From: Amycolatopsis nivea
GTDB lineage: Bacteria; Actinomycetota; Actinomycetes; Mycobacteriales; Pseudonocardiaceae
Direction of reading: 5' to 3'
Length of the DNA stretch: 64,000 nucleotides
Assembly (NCBI RefSeq): GCF_004522235.1
Contig: NZ_SDLT01000011.1
Location: 124,001 to 188,000 of the forward strand
Of this stretch, positions 33,711 to 41,578 are shown in pieces. Each line of letters opens with the position of its first letter. The first letter of the stretch is position 1. A program made the position numbers and the translations under genes. Below the pieces are notes generated by a model, which was given only the letters and a program-made list of their open reading frames with translations, made no database searches and had not been told where the DNA came from.

Positions 33711-34302
33711 GCCGCCCGGTCAAGCCAAGATCCGGATCCGCCGTGCCGGGGAGGGTTTTCGGCACCCCGTGAAACGCCAGCCGCGCCGGGCCGCCGAACA
33801 CGAACAGGTCGCCCGAACGCAGCTCGACATCGGTGTACGGCCGGTTGCGATGCTCGGTGTTGCCGAAGCGGAACACGCACGTGTCGCCGAGGCTCAGCGA
33901 GACCACCGGGTCCGTCGAGAGCTCGTCTTTGTCCTGGTGCATGCCCATTTTCGCGGCGGCGTCGTAGTAGTTCACGAGTGCCACGTCGGGCTGGTAGTCG
34001 TCGGCGGCCCGGTCGTAGGCGTCGGCGAGCGCGCGGCGGCCGAGCTCGGCCAGCCAGTCCGGGAACGGCTCCACCGGCGAACCGTCCTCGCGCAGCCGTT
34101 CGTAGCGGTACGGCCGCCACTGCCAGCCCAAGCAGACCGTGCGCACCGACATCACTCCGCCGCCGGGAAGCCGGGTCGCCCGGTAACCGCGCCAGCCGCG
34201 ACAGGCCGTGACGAGGTCGCGTTGTTCTTGCTCGGTGAGCCAATCCGGGACGTGCACCGCGCCCGGGGAGATTTCCCGGCGCGGACGCGGGAGCAGCTCC
34301 AT
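33679..34302 (-). CDS. alkB: AlkB-type 2-oxoglutarate/Fe(II) DNA-repair dioxygenase
   Basis: A 207-residue AlkB homologue that would oxidatively remove alkyl groups from bases such as 1-methyladenine or 3-methylcytosine. The iron ligands are visible as MHQDKDE (His and Asp) and AFHGVPK (distal His), with the 2-oxoglutarate Arg in RLNLTLR. The substrate loop ALVNYYDAAAKMG precedes the HxD. ATG 34302 (MELLPRPRREISPG) fits the family N-terminus; a longer start at 34401 is unlikely. Unrelated to the alkane monooxygenase of the same symbol. Confidence 0.93.
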   Translation of the reverse strand: MELLPRPRREISPGAVHVPDWLTEQEQRDLVTACRGWRGYRATRLPGGGVMSVRTVCLGWQWRPYRYERLREDGSPVEPFPDWLAELGRRALADAYDRAADDYQPDVALVNYYDAAAKMGMHQDKDELSTDPVVSLSLGDTCVFRFGNTEHRNRPYTDVELRSGDLFVFGGPARLAFHGVPKTLPGTADPDLGLTGRLNLTLRVSGK

Positions 34303-34478
34303 CACGCCGCCCCGGGGCCGGCGGCCGCAGGAGCCACCCGGACGGGCGCTCCTGCGGCGGATTCCCCTCGCCACTTGCCGCCAAGCTTCGGAGAATTCCA
34401 CACCGCCGAGGGTCCCGCCAGGTCTCGATCAGCTACAACTCGGACTCGCCACCCAGGGTGTATGCCGGTCACCATTCG

Positions 34479-35534
34479 TCACCCGAACTCGACGACAGTC
34501 ACCCCGGCCCGGGCAGGCACCGGGTCACTCATCGCAGCGAGCGCCGCTGGCACCCCGTCCAGCCCGATCCGCGTGCCGATCAACCCGGCCAGATCGATGC
34601 CGGACCGCTCCACCACGCCCAGCAACTCGGGGTACTCATACGCCTGCAGCCCATGGACCCCGACGATTTCCAGCTCGCCGCCGACCACCCGATGCATCGG
34701 AATCGGCGGCACCCCCTGACTGGGTGGCATCAACCCGGCCTGCACGTGGCGGCCGCGCTTGCGCAAGGTGCCCACCGAAGCCGCACAGGTGGCCGGTGAA
34801 CCGAGACAGTCCAGCGACACGTGCGTACCGCCGTCAGTGCGCTCACGGACGTACGCGGCCAGCGCTTCGGGCCCGTCGAACGCACTGGCGTCGACGCTCA
34901 ACACTGCGCCAGCACGCTCCGCCGCGGCACGCGCCTTCGGCGAGATATCAACCGCAACCACCTTCGCGCCCGCAGCGGTCGCCAGGAGGACCGCGGAGAT
35001 GCCTACGCCGCCACAGCCGTACACAGAGACCCACTGCCCCGCGCGTACGCCGCCCTGGCGCAACACTGCGCGAAACGCCGTCCCGAAGCGGCAACCGAGC
35101 GCAGCAGCTTCCGCCGACGACATCGAGTCCGGCAACGCGACCAGGTTCGTCTGCGCGTGCTCGATGGCGACCTTCTCGGCGAAGGAACCCCAGTGGGTCG
35201 CACCGGGCTGGAACTCGTCGTCGCAGATCTGCTGGTCGCCCTTGGCGCACTGGGCACAGACGCCGCACGCGCACACGAACGGGACAGTGACCCGGTCGCC
35301 CTTCGTCCAGCCCACGACACCCGCACCGACCTCGACGATCCGCCCCGCCAGCTCGTGCCCGGCGACGTGCGGCAGCCGGACCGCCTCGTCGTGCCCCTGC
35401 CAGGTATGCCAATCGCTGCGGCACACCCCGGTCGCTTCGACCGCGATGACGACCCCGCCGTCCGAGGCCACCGGATCCGGTACCTCCCGCACTTCGGGAA
35501 GCACGCCGAACTCTTCGATCACGACCGCACGCAT
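34479..35534 (-). CDS. Zinc-dependent alcohol dehydrogenase
   Basis: A 351-residue zinc MDR dehydrogenase. The catalytic-zinc motif is intact (GVCRSDWHTWQGHDE, then PHVAGHELAGRI). The structural-zinc cysteines appear in CACGVCAQCAKGDQQIC. The coenzyme loop is VSVYGCGGVGISAVLLA. ATG 35534 starts at MRAVVIEEFGVLPE, as in relatives. It is monocistronic. The alcohol substrate cannot be deduced; broad-range or aryl alcohols are typical. Confidence 0.92.
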   Translation of the reverse strand: MRAVVIEEFGVLPEVREVPDPVASDGGVVIAVEATGVCRSDWHTWQGHDEAVRLPHVAGHELAGRIVEVGAGVVGWTKGDRVTVPFVCACGVCAQCAKGDQQICDDEFQPGATHWGSFAEKVAIEHAQTNLVALPDSMSSAEAAALGCRFGTAFRAVLRQGGVRAGQWVSVYGCGGVGISAVLLATAAGAKVVAVDISPKARAAAERAGAVLSVDASAFDGPEALAAYVRERTDGGTHVSLDCLGSPATCAASVGTLRKRGRHVQAGLMPPSQGVPPIPMHRVVGGELEIVGVHGLQAYEYPELLGVVERSGIDLAGLIGTRIGLDGVPAALAAMSDPVPARAGVTVVEFG

Positions 35535-35728
35535 GGGTCCGATCGTAGAAGCCGCCTCGCGGGCGGCTGGCTTCGCCGCCACTTCCGACGTACCGGCACG
35601 TCCCGTCGGCCTTCTGGGAAAACCGCATCGGGTTCATCCATGCGCGGATCTTGCGAACGCGGCGGACGACGGTGCGTAAGCGTCGGGATACGCCTGCGCA
35701 CTGCGCCGTCCGCCGCGGCCGGGCGCGC

Positions 35729-36079
35729 TCAGGAGAGCGGCTGGCCCGGCTGGTGGAACTGACCGCGCGGACGCGGCGGGCCGAGCAGCCTGCGCAACGA
35801 CCCGTCCGGGACGCCGAGGATCTGCTCGAGATTTCGCAATGCCCGCAACGATTCCGGGCGTTCCGGACGGCAGCGGCCGGATTGCCAGTGGCTCAAGGTC
35901 GCGAGACTGACCGTGGTTCCCCTTCCCCGCAGCCGATATCTGATGCGTTCGAGGCCGAGCCCGCGGGCCCGGATGGCCGCGCGCAGCGCTTCGGCGAACG
36001 GGCCGGTTTCGAGCAATTGCCCGAGATCCCGTCCCGCAATACTCCCCCGGTCGATCGTCGGTGTTCGCTGACCGGTCAT
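35729..36079 (-). CDS. Short HTH protein, possibly a truncated regulator
   Basis: A 116-residue protein whose centre (residues 30-100) resembles the N-terminal HTH of large actinobacterial XRE-like regulators: LRAAIRARGLGLERIRYRL, TTVSLATLSHWQSGRCRP, ERPESLRALRNLEQIL. Those regulators usually continue for another 150-250 residues after the LGPPRPRG segment. Here a stop comes 10 residues later and the 150 bases beyond hold no recognisable continuation in the same frame. A truncated remnant is likely, though a short functional protein cannot be excluded. Confidence 0.6.
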   Translation of the reverse strand: MTGQRTPTIDRGSIAGRDLGQLLETGPFAEALRAAIRARGLGLERIRYRLRGRGTTVSLATLSHWQSGRCRPERPESLRALRNLEQILGVPDGSLRRLLGPPRPRGQFHQPGQPLS

Positions 36080-36151
36080 CGCACACGCTCCGAACCACGT
36101 CGCTGGGAAACCTCGGAGCGTAGGCCGGACACCGCATGATCGGAAGGGCTT

Positions 36152-36970
36152 TCACCCTTGTGCGGAGAGTGCCCGGGCAATCGCGGCGAACGGTTCGGCG
36201 TAGCCGGAATTGACCGTGACACAGGAAATCCCCCACCGCTCGCGCCAGCGGAGAAGCATTTCCCCGGCGGCGTCAGGGTTTTCCGGCACCACGGTGACCG
36301 CTTTCTCCTCGACCAGCTGCGGCACGTCGACCCCGGTGTAGCGGGCGAGCTGCGGGGAAGGCTTGTCCCCGATCGCGGTGAGGTTCACCGCCAGTTCGAC
36401 GTCCCGGCTTCCCGCGAACGAGCGAAAAGTGTCCACAATGGAGTCAGCCTGGTCCTCGGTAGTGCGCGGCCCCCAGGAAAACGTCACGACGTCGGCGGTG
36501 CGCGCGGCGAGCGCGAGCATTTTGGGCCCGGACCCCGCGAGCAATAGCCGCGGCCGCTCGGGGCGCTCCGAAAGCACCTCGATGGTGTCCGCCAACCGGG
36601 CGACGCGTTCACCCGGCGAAAGAAACTCGCGGCCCAGCGTCGCGGCGTGCTTGCCCGCCCCGGGATGCCCGACGCCCAGCCCCAGCAGGAAGCGGCCGCC
36701 AGTCGCCTGATGCAGTGAATCGGCCTGCCACGCGAGGTTCCGGGCGTCGCGGAACGGATCGGCCAGCACGAAGGTGCCGACGGTGAGCTTGCTCGTGACC
36801 GCGGCGGCGGCCGGAACGAGCGTCAACGGGTCGAGCCCGCCGACCGGGTCGGTCGCGAACATCGTGTCGAGCCCGAGCTCCTCGATCCGGCGAGCCTGCG
36901 CGGTCCAGGACTCCAGATCCGGGGCGAACCCGGCGACGATGCCGAAACGGAACGGCTTGGTAGTGGTCAT
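36152..36970 (-). CDS. LLM-class (F420-dependent) oxidoreductase
   Basis: A 272-residue luciferase-like monooxygenase-fold protein of the F420-dependent, TIGR03621-like group. It starts MTTTKPFRFGIVAGFAPDLE and shows WTAQARRIEELGLDTMFATD, KLTVGTFVLADPFRDARNLA and GGRFLLGLGVGHPG. The usual binding region PRLLLAGSGPKML is present. An in-frame ATG at 36979 would add three residues. Flavin versus F420 use is inferred from similarity. The gene is flanked by a regulator fragment and a DtxR gene and is not clearly in an operon. Confidence 0.85.
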   Translation of the reverse strand: MTTTKPFRFGIVAGFAPDLESWTAQARRIEELGLDTMFATDPVGGLDPLTLVPAAAAVTSKLTVGTFVLADPFRDARNLAWQADSLHQATGGRFLLGLGVGHPGAGKHAATLGREFLSPGERVARLADTIEVLSERPERPRLLLAGSGPKMLALAARTADVVTFSWGPRTTEDQADSIVDTFRSFAGSRDVELAVNLTAIGDKPSPQLARYTGVDVPQLVEEKAVTVVPENPDAAGEMLLRWRERWGISCVTVNSGYAEPFAAIARALSAQG

Positions 36971-37038
36971 GCGACCCATCGTCGGCGGGTTAGCTGCCGG
37001 ACACATCCGCCCAGCAGCGACACTCGCGCGTACGCCCC

Positions 37039-37722
37039 TCAGCGCAGGGTGACCGACAACGCCTGCGCGATCTCCTTGCCGATAGCGTGCGTAGCGGCGT
37101 CCGGCGGCTGGCCGACCTTCACCACCATCGGCCCGCCGAACGGCTGCCGCTCGACGACCTCGATGCGCTCGCCGAGCCCGATCGCGTGCTCGGTGAGGTA
37201 GCGAAGCAGGTCCGGATCGGTGTCCCACACGCGGACGATCTCGCCAACCGCACCGGGCGGCAGGTCGTCCAGAATGCGCATCGGAAGCTCCTCGACGCTG
37301 CCGTCCGGAGCCGGGATCGGATCCCCGTGCGGATCGCGAACGGGGTTGCCGAGCTTGGCCGCGATCCGGTCGACAAGCCGATCGGAGACCGCGTGCTCCA
37401 GCGCGTCGGCCTCGGCGTGGACCTCGTCCCAGGTGTAGCCGAGTTCGGAGACCAGGTACGTCTCGATCAGCCGGTGCCTGCGCAGCACCGACCGGGCGAG
37501 CTGCCGCCCCTCGGAGGTCAGCTCGATGCCGCGGTAGGGCACGTGCGCGACCAGGCCGAGCTGGGAAAGCTTGGTGACCATCCCCGACGCCGACGACGGA
37601 CTCACCTCAAGCCGCCCGGCCAGCGACGCGTTGGTGACCGCCTCGCCCCGTTCGACCAGCCCGTAGATCACGCGCACGTAGTCCTCGACCGACGACGACC
37701 TCCGGGCGGAACCATCTCCCAT
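37039..37722 (-). CDS. DtxR/MntR-family metal-dependent regulator
   Basis: A 227-residue iron- or manganese-dependent repressor. The N-terminal HTH reads VEDYVRVIYGLVERGEAVTN and SLAGRLEVSPSSASGMVTKL, the dimerisation/metal domain carries HRLIETYLVSELGYTWDEVHAEADALEHAVSD (metal-ligand region), and a C-terminal FeoA/SH3-like domain follows. In the ligand helix the position before HAEADALEH matters for Fe versus Mn preference, but this was not resolved by eye. Monocistronic, next to a repeat-rich gap. Confidence 0.9.
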   Translation of the reverse strand: MGDGSARRSSSVEDYVRVIYGLVERGEAVTNASLAGRLEVSPSSASGMVTKLSQLGLVAHVPYRGIELTSEGRQLARSVLRRHRLIETYLVSELGYTWDEVHAEADALEHAVSDRLVDRIAAKLGNPVRDPHGDPIPAPDGSVEELPMRILDDLPPGAVGEIVRVWDTDPDLLRYLTEHAIGLGERIEVVERQPFGGPMVVKVGQPPDAATHAIGKEIAQALSVTLR

Positions 37723-37799
37723 GCCGCATACGATACGGGGCCGACCCTGCCGGGGTCGCCCGGTCAGGGGCGGTGGGGGTCGGCCGGGGGTTGTTGTCG

Positions 37800-37940
37800 C
37801 GGGGCTGCGGTCGGTGGGAGCGTTGGTTGGCTCGCGAGGCTCCGGTCTGCGGGAGTGTTGTTCTGTCGCGGGGCTCCGGTCGGCGGGAGTGTTGGCGGCT
37901 CGCCGGGCACCGGTCGGCAGGAGTGCTGGCGGCTCGCTGG
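37800..37940. repeat. Imperfect ~34-bp tandem repeats in gene-free gap
   Basis: About four degenerate units, with GGCTCCGGTCGGCGGGAGTG at the start of the clearest copy and TTGGCGGCTCGCC following, run through this stretch. They dominate the 407-bp gap 37723-38129, which shows no gene on either strand: open frames exist but have repeat-derived, low-complexity translations. The unit length of about 34 bp is not a multiple of three. Confidence 0.65.
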
Positions 37941-38129
37941 TGCTCGGTCAGGTCCTAGGCGGCTGTCCGGATGCCGCTCTTCATTCTTCGCAGCTGGCAG
38001 GTCGGCGTGCGCGTTCCGCGGCGGAGGCACCCGGCCATCCGCCACCGGTGTGCCTGCCGTTCGCGATCGCGCTGTTCTCCGCAGCCGTTCGGTCACAGCT
38101 GTCGCGTACTCGTCCGCCCGGCTGTCAGG

Positions 38130-38570
38130 TCACGGCCGCCAGCGGTAGCGGATCCAGCCCGGCACCGGTTCCGCTCCGAGTTGCGCGTAGAACGCCTCCG
38201 CCTTGGCGTTGCCAGCCTGCATGTCCCACTCGACGCGCCCCGTCGTGCGGGCGCGCAGTGCGTCGAGCAGTTCCCTGCCCAGCCCGTGCCTGCGGTGCTC
38301 CGGACGGATGAACAGATCATCGAGCCAAATACCGGGGCGGCCCTCCCACGTGGAGAAATTCCAGCTGCAGAAGGCGAACCCGGCAACGACGTCCGGACGC
38401 CCCGGCGGCGTGCACATCAGCACCCACGCCTTCGGTTCCGGACCGAACAGGTGGCTGCTCATCTCGGCGCGGTCGAGTTTGAGGTCGTGCTTGTCCTCGT
38501 AGACCGCGTGTTCCTCGATGAGGCTGCAGATCTCCTCGACATCCTCGAAGACGGCGTCGCGAACGGGCAT
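38130..38570 (-). CDS. GNAT-family N-acetyltransferase
   Basis: A 146-residue GNAT of the polyamine/diamine acetyltransferase-like group. It starts MPVRDAVFEDVEEICSLIEE; the acetyl-CoA loop reads LFIRPEHRRHGLGRELL, and the C-terminal motif reads WDMQAGNAKAEAFYAQLGA. It is a complete single-domain protein of typical length, flanked on both sides by repeat-rich non-coding DNA. Substrate unknown. Confidence 0.9.
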   Translation of the reverse strand: MPVRDAVFEDVEEICSLIEEHAVYEDKHDLKLDRAEMSSHLFGPEPKAWVLMCTPPGRPDVVAGFAFCSWNFSTWEGRPGIWLDDLFIRPEHRRHGLGRELLDALRARTTGRVEWDMQAGNAKAEAFYAQLGAEPVPGWIRYRWRP

Positions 38571-38986
38571 CGGGCACCCCTTTTTTGTCGGTGGTGGCGG
38601 CTACGGTGCAGGTATCAGAGCAGGGCAATGGAAATCCGGCGCGGCGGAGCCGGTGTGGAGCAGTACGAGACGGAAGGAGTTGGTGGCGGTTGATCGGTGA
38701 ATCGACAAGTGAATAGGCGCAGGATTCGGCCGGGGGAGCCGTCGAGCAGTGGCGAGCACACTCGCTGACCGCCGAGCAGCGAGGAGTGCGCGAGCCGATC
38801 CGCGGACGTTGGCGGGCACGCAAGCCAATCGACGAAGGATGTCGAGTGCTCAAGCCAGCCAGTGAAGGTTGGCGAGCGCCCGAACCAGTCAGCGAGCAGC
38901 GAAGAGCGCCCGACCAAACCGCCGAGCGGTTGGGAGCCCACACGCTGAGCGCCGGACGGCAAGGAGCCCGCGAGCCGATCCACGGA

Positions 38987-39106
38987 CGTTGGCGAGCACG
39001 CAAGCCAACCGACAATCGTTGGCGAACACGCAAGCCAACCGACAATCGTTGGCGAACACGCAAGCCAACCGACAATCGTTGGCGAGCGTCCAAGCCAACC
39101 ACCGAG
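38987..39106. repeat. 30-bp tandem repeats within a 639-bp repeat-rich gap
   Basis: Units start at 38987, 39017, 39047 and 39077. Units 2 and 3 are identical, unit 1 differs at one base, and unit 4 is degenerate. Each opens CGTTGGCGA and closes CAAGCCAACCGACAAT. Looser copies of the same GTTGGCGAGC-ACGCAAGCCAA theme fill about 38700-38986. The gap 38571-39209 has long open frames in several phases on both strands, all translating to the repeat, and no plausible start with a ribosome-binding site. It is treated as non-coding. Confidence 0.8.
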
Positions 39107-39209
39107 CGGCGCGGAGCACCCCACCAAGCCGTCACCGAGCCGCGGCGACCGCCCACCCCAACCGGCAGGCAACCCAGCCCACCAGCCGACCGCACGACAG
39201 GCCTCCCCA

Positions 39210-40787
39210 TCACGAGGCCTCGTACCGGAGTTCTCCGCCCACCGCGGTGCCGAGCACGCGGGCGTCGTCCACAGTGGACAGTGGGTCCGCGGATAGCACC
39301 ACGAAGTCCGCGAGCTTGCCCGGCTCCAGGGTGCCCAGGTAGCTCTCCGCGAAGGTCGCGTAGGCGGAGCCGTAGGTGTAAGCGCGCAGGGCCTCCGCCG
39401 GGGTCAGCGCTTCCTCTACCGCGAACGGTTCGCCGGTGGACGTGCGGCGGTGGACCATGTCGGCGAGGCCGAGCAGTGGGGCGCCGTCGACGACGGGGCG
39501 GTCTGAGCTGGCTGGCAGGACGCATCCGGCGTCGAGGACGCTGCGGAGGCGGTAGCACCACGGCACCCGCGCTTCGCCGAGGGCTGCGCGCATGCCGTCG
39601 CCCAGTTCGTTCACGAAGCGGCCTTGTGGGGACGCGATCAGGCCCAGCGCGGCCAGGCGGGTCAGATCCGCGGGCGGGAGCACGGCGCAGTGTTCGATGC
39701 GGTGCCGGTGGTCCGGGCGCGGGTTGGCGGCCAGGGCGGCTTCGTAGGCGTCCAGGACGACCGTGATGGCTCGGTCGCCGATGGCGTGGGTCGCGATTTG
39801 CCAGCCGGCGTCGTGGGCTTGGCGGATGGTGGCTGTCAGCTCGTCCTCGGGCACCTGGAAGTAGCCGCGGTTGTCCGGTTCGCCGTCGAACGGTTCGTGC
39901 ATCGCGCAGGTGCGGCCGACCAGCGAACCGTCGGCGAAGAGTTTCATCGGGCCGATCCGCAGCCACTCGTCGCCTAGGCCGGTGCGCAGGCCTAGGTCCA
40001 GGCCGAAGCCGGCGCCGTCGGGCAGGTCGTGCAGGACGCTCGCGGCGACCATCACCGTGCTGCGGACTCGCAGGACGCCGCGTTCGCGCGCGAGCTGGTA
40101 CGCGGCCAGCTCCGCGGGCGTCTCGCCGACCAGGCCGCCGCCGATGCCGGCTTCCTGGACGCTCGTGATGCCCTCGGACAGGTACTGCCGGCTCGCCCGG
40201 TCGAGGCCTCGGACCACCGATTCGAGCGGCGTCGGGTAGGTCAGCGGGCGCAACAGCAACTGCGCCTGCTCGCGCAGCAAACCGGTCGGCGAGCCGTCGG
40301 CCGACTGGACTACGTCGCCGCCGACGGGGACGTTCGCGAGGTCCAGCTGGTCCAGCACCGCGGAGTTGACCAGCGTCATGTGGCCGGACGTGTGCTTGAG
40401 CCGCACGAGCATGCCGGGGGCGGCGCGGTCGAGGCCGTGCCGGTCGGGGTGCTCGCCGCCGGCGAGTTTGTTCTGGTCGTAGCCGCTGCCGACGACCCAG
40501 CTCCCGGCGGGCAGCTCGGCCGCGCGCCGCGCCACCGCGTCGTACACCTCGTCGACGCTGCGGCAGTCGCTGAGCGGCACGTCGTCCAGGCCCATGCCGA
40601 ACCAGGCCATGTGGTTGTGCGCGTCGTGGAACCCGGGTGCGACGAAACCCCCGCCGAGGTCCACCCGGCGGCGGGCGGACAGTTCGCGCGCGTCGTCGCC
40701 CAGCGCCACGATCCGGCCGTGCAGCACCGCCAGCGCGGTGTCGCCGGTGACCAGCCTGGCGTTCTCGTACACCGCGTCAACCTGCAT
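39210..40787 (-). CDS. Amidohydrolase (YtcJ-like metal-dependent hydrolase)
   Basis: A 525-residue amidohydrolase-3 family enzyme. The N-terminal metal motif is APGFHDAHNHM (HxH near residue 55-57). Later ligand regions are ATHAIGDRAI and RHRIEHCAVL, and the C-terminal EPGKLADFVVLSADPL is typical. Closest named types are YtcJ-like hydrolases and N-substituted formamide deformylase. The real substrate is unknown. It is divergent from the enoyl-CoA hydratase/ligase/TetR operon across 47 bp holding a perfect palindrome, so it may share that regulator. Confidence 0.9.
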   Translation of the reverse strand: MQVDAVYENARLVTGDTALAVLHGRIVALGDDARELSARRRVDLGGGFVAPGFHDAHNHMAWFGMGLDDVPLSDCRSVDEVYDAVARRAAELPAGSWVVGSGYDQNKLAGGEHPDRHGLDRAAPGMLVRLKHTSGHMTLVNSAVLDQLDLANVPVGGDVVQSADGSPTGLLREQAQLLLRPLTYPTPLESVVRGLDRASRQYLSEGITSVQEAGIGGGLVGETPAELAAYQLARERGVLRVRSTVMVAASVLHDLPDGAGFGLDLGLRTGLGDEWLRIGPMKLFADGSLVGRTCAMHEPFDGEPDNRGYFQVPEDELTATIRQAHDAGWQIATHAIGDRAITVVLDAYEAALAANPRPDHRHRIEHCAVLPPADLTRLAALGLIASPQGRFVNELGDGMRAALGEARVPWCYRLRSVLDAGCVLPASSDRPVVDGAPLLGLADMVHRRTSTGEPFAVEEALTPAEALRAYTYGSAYATFAESYLGTLEPGKLADFVVLSADPLSTVDDARVLGTAVGGELRYEAS

Positions 40788-40800
40788 GCCCTGGACACTA

Positions 40801-40816
40801 TCGATCGATCGATCGA
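40801..40816. promoter_or_regulatory. Perfect 16-bp palindrome, probable TetR operator
   Basis: TCGATCGATCGATCGA is perfectly palindromic and lies in the middle of the 47-bp gap between the amidohydrolase and the enoyl-CoA hydratase start. The operon ends with a TetR gene of the acyl-CoA-sensing type, making this a strong operator candidate for both directions. Confidence 0.6.
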
Positions 40817-40834
40817 ACGTCTAGGCTCCCCTCC

Positions 40835-41578
40835 ATGAGCACCGTTGACCTGGCCCTCGAGGGCGGCATCGCGCAGATCCGGCTGAACCGGCCCGAGCGG
40901 CTCAACGCCGTCGCGCCCGTGCTGGTGGACGACTTCCTCACCGCGCTGGAGGAGGTCGCGCACAGCGAAGCCCGCGTCGTCCTCCTCACCGGCAACGGCC
41001 GCGCCTTCTGCGCCGGGCACGACCTGAAGGAACCCACCCCGGAGGGTGACTCCCGGGCGAGGCTGGAGCGGCTCCAGGACGTCACGCGCCGGCTGCGCGC
41101 GCTGCGGCAGCCGGTGATCGCCGCCGTGCACGGGTACGCGATCGGCGCGGGCGCGGAGTTCGCGCTGGGCTGCGACCTGATCCTGGCCGCCGAGGACGCG
41201 GTGTTCGCGTTCCCCGAGGTGTCGCTGGGGCTGAGCGTCACCGGTGCCGCGTCGAGGCTGCTCCCGCTGCTGGTCGGGCCGATCAAGGCGAAGGAACTGC
41301 TGCTGCTCGGCGACCGGTTCGACGGCCGGCGCGCGCACGATCTCGGCCTCGTCAACGCCGCCGTGCCAGCGGACGAGCTGATGCCCCTCGCGCTCGGCTG
41401 GGCGGAGAAGATCGCCCATCACCCGCCGGAGGCCGCCACGATGGCGAAGCGTGCGCTGGACGCCGGGATCGACCACGCCTTCGACTCGGCGCTCGAACTC
41501 GAGGTCACCCACGCCCTGATCACCGAGCACTCGGCCGCCGTCCGCGAGTCGACCGAAGCGTTCCGGAGCCGGGCGTGA
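40835..41578 (+). CDS. Enoyl-CoA hydratase/isomerase family protein
   Basis: A 247-residue crotonase-fold protein. The first oxyanion segment is FCAGHDLKEP, and the second is AVHGYAIGAGAEFALGCDLI; these are typical of enoyl-CoA hydratases. One of the two catalytic Glu positions of classical hydratases (region VFAFPEVSLGL) keeps a Glu, so hydration is plausible. It overlaps the ligase start (GTGA). It may work with the ligase in activating and degrading a short or branched acid. Confidence 0.9.
   Translation: MSTVDLALEGGIAQIRLNRPERLNAVAPVLVDDFLTALEEVAHSEARVVLLTGNGRAFCAGHDLKEPTPEGDSRARLERLQDVTRRLRALRQPVIAAVHGYAIGAGAEFALGCDLILAAEDAVFAFPEVSLGLSVTGAASRLLPLLVGPIKAKELLLLGDRFDGRRAHDLGLVNAAVPADELMPLALGWAEKIAHHPPEAATMAKRALDAGIDHAFDSALELEVTHALITEHSAAVRESTEAFRSRA

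Noticed and set aside
37721..38311. Gly/Arg-rich plus-strand frame starting at 37721
   Set aside because: It overlaps the GNAT gene on the opposite strand and is generated by the 34-bp repeats.
38987..39106. CRISPR array
   Set aside because: The repeats are directly tandem with no unique spacers and no cas genes nearby.
38786..39766. Repetitive plus-strand protein of about 326 residues over the 30-bp repeats
   Set aside because: Its second half lies antisense to the amidohydrolase, no ribosome-binding site is present, and equally long frames exist on the other strand. The repeat explains all of them.
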